Shown here: piece by piece, positions 7,479 through 8,824 of the stretch
How the letters are laid out: every line of letters starts with the position of its first letter
How positions within the stretch are numbered: position 1 is the first letter of the stretch
Origin: Planctomycetota bacterium
GTDB lineage: Bacteria > Planctomycetota > Planctomycetia > Pirellulales > Pirellulaceae
Assembly (NCBI GenBank): GCA_026692885.1
Contig: JAPLNJ010000229.1
Coordinates: forward strand, 1-8,824
Length of the DNA: 8,824 nt
Reading direction: 5' to 3'
The notes under the pieces: generated by a model
The model's database searches: none
Seen by the model: the letters and a program-made list of their open reading frames with translations, nothing else
What the model was told of the DNA's origin: nothing
Program-made: the position numbers and the translations under genes

Positions 7479-7865
7479 TCACCAGATGTCCGGCCACTTG
7501 CCGTCCAGCATGACTTCGTGCGCGTGCAGCGTCTGACGGAGGTCGTCGTCCATCGACCGATCGTCGAACGGCATGGCCAGAACGTGGTCCACGGACGTGC
7601 CGTGGCCGCCGACCAGCTTTACGCTTGTCTGCGGGCTGATCATCGCCCGCATGGCGAGGTTCGCCGGATGGGCCGCACGCCGGGGATCTTCCTGGGTTTC
7701 GATGACGAGGACCTTAGCAGGCTGGTCGCAGTAGATTCCAACACACCGACCCTGGCGGGTGTGGATCAGGATTTTGGGGCTGCCAGGCGGCACGGTGATC
7801 AGGCCGTCTGGGGTTGTGAGTTCGCGGCGGGTGGACGCTGGCCGATTTCGGGTACGTCGGGACAT
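7479..7865 (-). CDS. Small hypothetical protein on the minus strand
   Basis: The 128-residue frame begins with ATG at 7865-7863 (reading MSRRTRNRPASTRRE), preceded by an excellent Shine-Dalgarno AGGAG 7 nt upstream. This fixes the start over an earlier in-frame candidate at 7904. After a basic N-terminal tail, the core looks beta-rich: GLITVPPGSPKILIHTRQG, then CVGIYCDQPAKVLVIET. It ends with a mixed helical part (SMDDDLRQTLHAHEVMLDGK). There is no signal peptide, membrane segment or motif I can name. It stands alone on its strand, convergent with the two small + ORFs. The TGA stop is followed by more open frame. It is probably a genuine lineage-specific gene of unknown function. Confidence 0.6.
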   Translation of the reverse strand: MSRRTRNRPASTRRELTTPDGLITVPPGSPKILIHTRQGRCVGIYCDQPAKVLVIETQEDPRRAAHPANLAMRAMISPQTSVKLVGGHGTSVDHVLAMPFDDRSMDDDLRQTLHAHEVMLDGKWPDIW

Positions 7866-7872
7866 CGTGGGA

Positions 7873-7877
7873 CTCCT
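7873..7877 (-). promoter_or_regulatory. Shine-Dalgarno AGGAG for the minus-strand gene
   Basis: On the minus strand the sequence reads CCAGGAGTCCCACGATG. AGGAG with 7 nt to the ATG is the best ribosome-binding site in the window and is the main reason to accept the gene. Confidence 0.65.
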
Positions 7878-8053
7878 GGAGAAAGGGTGGGCCGCCGGAA
7901 ACAACCCGGTAGCCGGGCGATTCCTGGCACGGCGGAAATGTCAGCGGGCACCGGTACCGTGTCCGGAATTGGGCTCAAGAAATCGGGAACGGCCCACACT
8001 ATGGATCATGCCGCGGGGCGGTGGCGGATTTTAGGCAAATTCTGCTCGTGATC

Positions 8054-8183
8054 CTTGCAGCCCCCGCGGGGCCAGGGAGCCCGGGTGCCCGCCTGCGATT
8101 CTTGCAGCCCCGCTGGCGGCCCCGGCGGGCAGGGTTGGCTTAGAACCAGGGCGAGCGCCGAGGGCCGTAGCGGGCCAGCGGGG
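8054..8183. repeat. GC-rich intergenic repeat cluster
   Basis: CTTGCAGCCCC occurs twice (8054-8064, 8101-8111), each copy leading into a GC-rich dyad. The first is followed by CCCCGCGGGG (8062-8071), a perfect palindrome. The second overlaps CCCCGCTGGC (8108-8117), whose reverse complement GCCAGCGGGG is at 8174-8183. GGGTTGGC is also repeated (at about 8143 and 8182). Arrangement and composition suggest a structured or dispersed intergenic element rather than coding DNA. No known family is recognised. Confidence 0.45.
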
Positions 8184-8209
8184 TTGGCCTGGGCACAAGA
8201 CGGGTCAGG

Positions 8210-8277
8210 AAAAAAAGGCGGCCGGGAGGGTAAGCACCGAAATGCCTTTGGGGCCGATGGCCCCGCACCTCCCGGCC
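8210..8277 (-). terminator. Intrinsic-terminator-like nested hairpin, minus strand
   Basis: GGCCGGGAGG (8220-8229) and CCTCCCGGCC (8268-8277) form a perfect 10-bp stem. The 38-nt loop itself contains GGGGCC-GAT-GGCCCC (8250-8264), a 6-bp stem with a 3-nt loop. Read on the minus strand, the outer stem is followed after 3 nt by seven T (8216-8210), the layout of a rho-independent terminator. The + strand has no T run after the stem. No minus-strand gene is visible to the right that would need it, so it may end an antisense transcript or be part of a structured repeat. Confidence 0.5.
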
Positions 8278-8665
8278 AACCGATGTCGTTTCGCCCGGAA
8301 AACATCCGCGTTGCTTACGTCGATGCACACTGAACTTTGCCGCTCACCAAAAGTGACCCGCCTGTTGTGCTCACGTCGACTGACCCACTTCTTGGAAAGA
8401 GCAATCCTGCCAGGGCTGGAGTTAGCGCCGGTGCCAGCGGGTCGGACGCCGCCCCCGCACTGCCCAGGTCTGGCCCGGTGTCGACTACCCAGGTTGCCAC
8501 CAAGCCGGTGGAACGCTCTCAGCCGCAGTGCCCGCCTTCTACTTTGCGACAGCCCAGCCGGAGGCCGAGTCTCTGGATGCGCTGGCGGGATGTTGTGAAG
8601 AACTTACCGGACGCCTCCGCCAAGCCGCTGCCGCCGCAACCCTTTGGGAAGAAGTCGAGGCGACC

Positions 8666-8824
8666 ATGACCACCAAGGTACTACAGCGGCCGACGCTGAT
8701 CCTGAACCGCAACTGGCAGCCGGTGAACGTGGCCTCCGTGGCCCGGGCGCTGGTGCTGGTCTGCCGCGGCAACGCCCGCGTCGTGGACCCGCACGACTAC
8801 CAGCTGTACACCTGGGAGGATTGG
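8666..8824 (+). CDS. HNH endonuclease-like protein, N-terminal 53 residues
   Basis: The frame runs off the right edge. Its start, with LILNRNWQPVNVASVARALV followed by GNARVVDPHDYQLYTWEDW, is the recognisable N-terminus of a bacterial HNH endonuclease family (pattern VLNxxxxPxNVxSVxRA, then ARVVD, then a WEDW end). The HNH motif itself would lie beyond the window. Codons are strongly GC-ending, typical of a resident gene. The ATG at 8666 is at the expected distance from the family's conserved start. The same frame is open upstream to a TAG at 8423-8425, and a GTG at 8528 could give a 46-residue extension. The ATG also overlaps the TGA of a low-complexity frame (8337-8669), as in coupled genes. 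It probably acts on DNA, but a role in the defence operon is not indicated. Confidence 0.75.
   Translation, partial: MTTKVLQRPTLILNRNWQPVNVASVARALVLVCRGNARVVDPHDYQLYTWEDW

Larger units (their letters stand above)
7866..8665. other. Long GC-rich intergenic region
   Basis: About 800 nt between the minus-strand gene and the HNH-like gene. It holds the repeat cluster and the nested hairpin. Otherwise only low-complexity frames are seen. From about 8528 (GTG) the frame of the HNH gene is open upstream of its ATG and reads plausibly (ESLDALAGCCEELTGRL), so part of the right end may be coding. Confidence 0.5.

Noticed and set aside
7518..8051. 177-codon + strand ORF
   Set aside because: Mostly opposite the minus-strand gene with the strong Shine-Dalgarno sequence, and Gly/Arg-rich like a shadow.
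8337..8669. 110-codon + frame ending in ATGA at the HNH start
   Set aside because: The product is low-complexity Ser/Pro/Ala-rich and the competing frame looks more natural; only the overlap supports it.
6672..8690. Shared CACCAAGGTACT followed by similar bases at 6672 and 8672 (peptides TKVLQPP and TKVLQRP)
   Set aside because: Similarity stops after about 20 bases and the proteins differ otherwise; probably chance.
1..8824. CRISPR arrays, tRNA or rRNA genes, insertion-sequence ends
   Set aside because: No regularly spaced repeats, cloverleaf or paired terminal repeats with target duplication were seen.

Overview
The window comes from a GC-rich bacterial chromosome. Genes are mostly high in GC at third codon positions and several have weak or no Shine-Dalgarno sequence. 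The N-terminus of an HNH-type protein at the right edge resembles ones I associate with Planctomycetes (Gemmata-like). The lineage is an inference from style and cannot be proved here.

Left two thirds (1-5993): four genes on the + strand, separated by only 5, 18 and 10 nt, so almost certainly one operon. In order they are: the C-terminal part of a BrxD-type ATP-binding protein (BREX), entering from the left edge; a PD-(D/E)XK nuclease of the PDDEXK_4 type; a BrxHI-type Lhr-like superfamily 2 helicase; and a protein with a C-terminal TIR domain. brxD followed by brxHI is the usual 3' end of a type 2 (Pgl-like) BREX operon. Here a nuclease gene sits between the two and a TIR gene follows. The likely division of labour is an ATPase/helicase pair that recognises or remodels foreign DNA, a nuclease that cuts it, and a TIR enzyme that consumes NAD+ or makes a signal. 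This is inference. The brxD frame is broken by an exact 7-bp tandem duplication (GATTACC twice, 514-527). Removing one copy restores one continuous BrxD frame, so the gene is either a very recent pseudogene, a slippage-switchable gene or a sequencing error.

Middle (5994-7478): 529 nt without a supportable gene, then two small overlapping ORFs of unknown function (GTGA overlap), then a stretch where several frames on both strands look partly coding and no gene can be settled. A small unknown gene on the minus strand (7479-7865) has a strong Shine-Dalgarno sequence.

Right end (7866-8824): about 800 nt of very GC-rich non-coding DNA with direct and inverted repeats and a nested hairpin. On the minus strand the hairpin reads as an intrinsic terminator with seven U. 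The window closes with the first 53 codons of an HNH endonuclease-like gene on the + strand.
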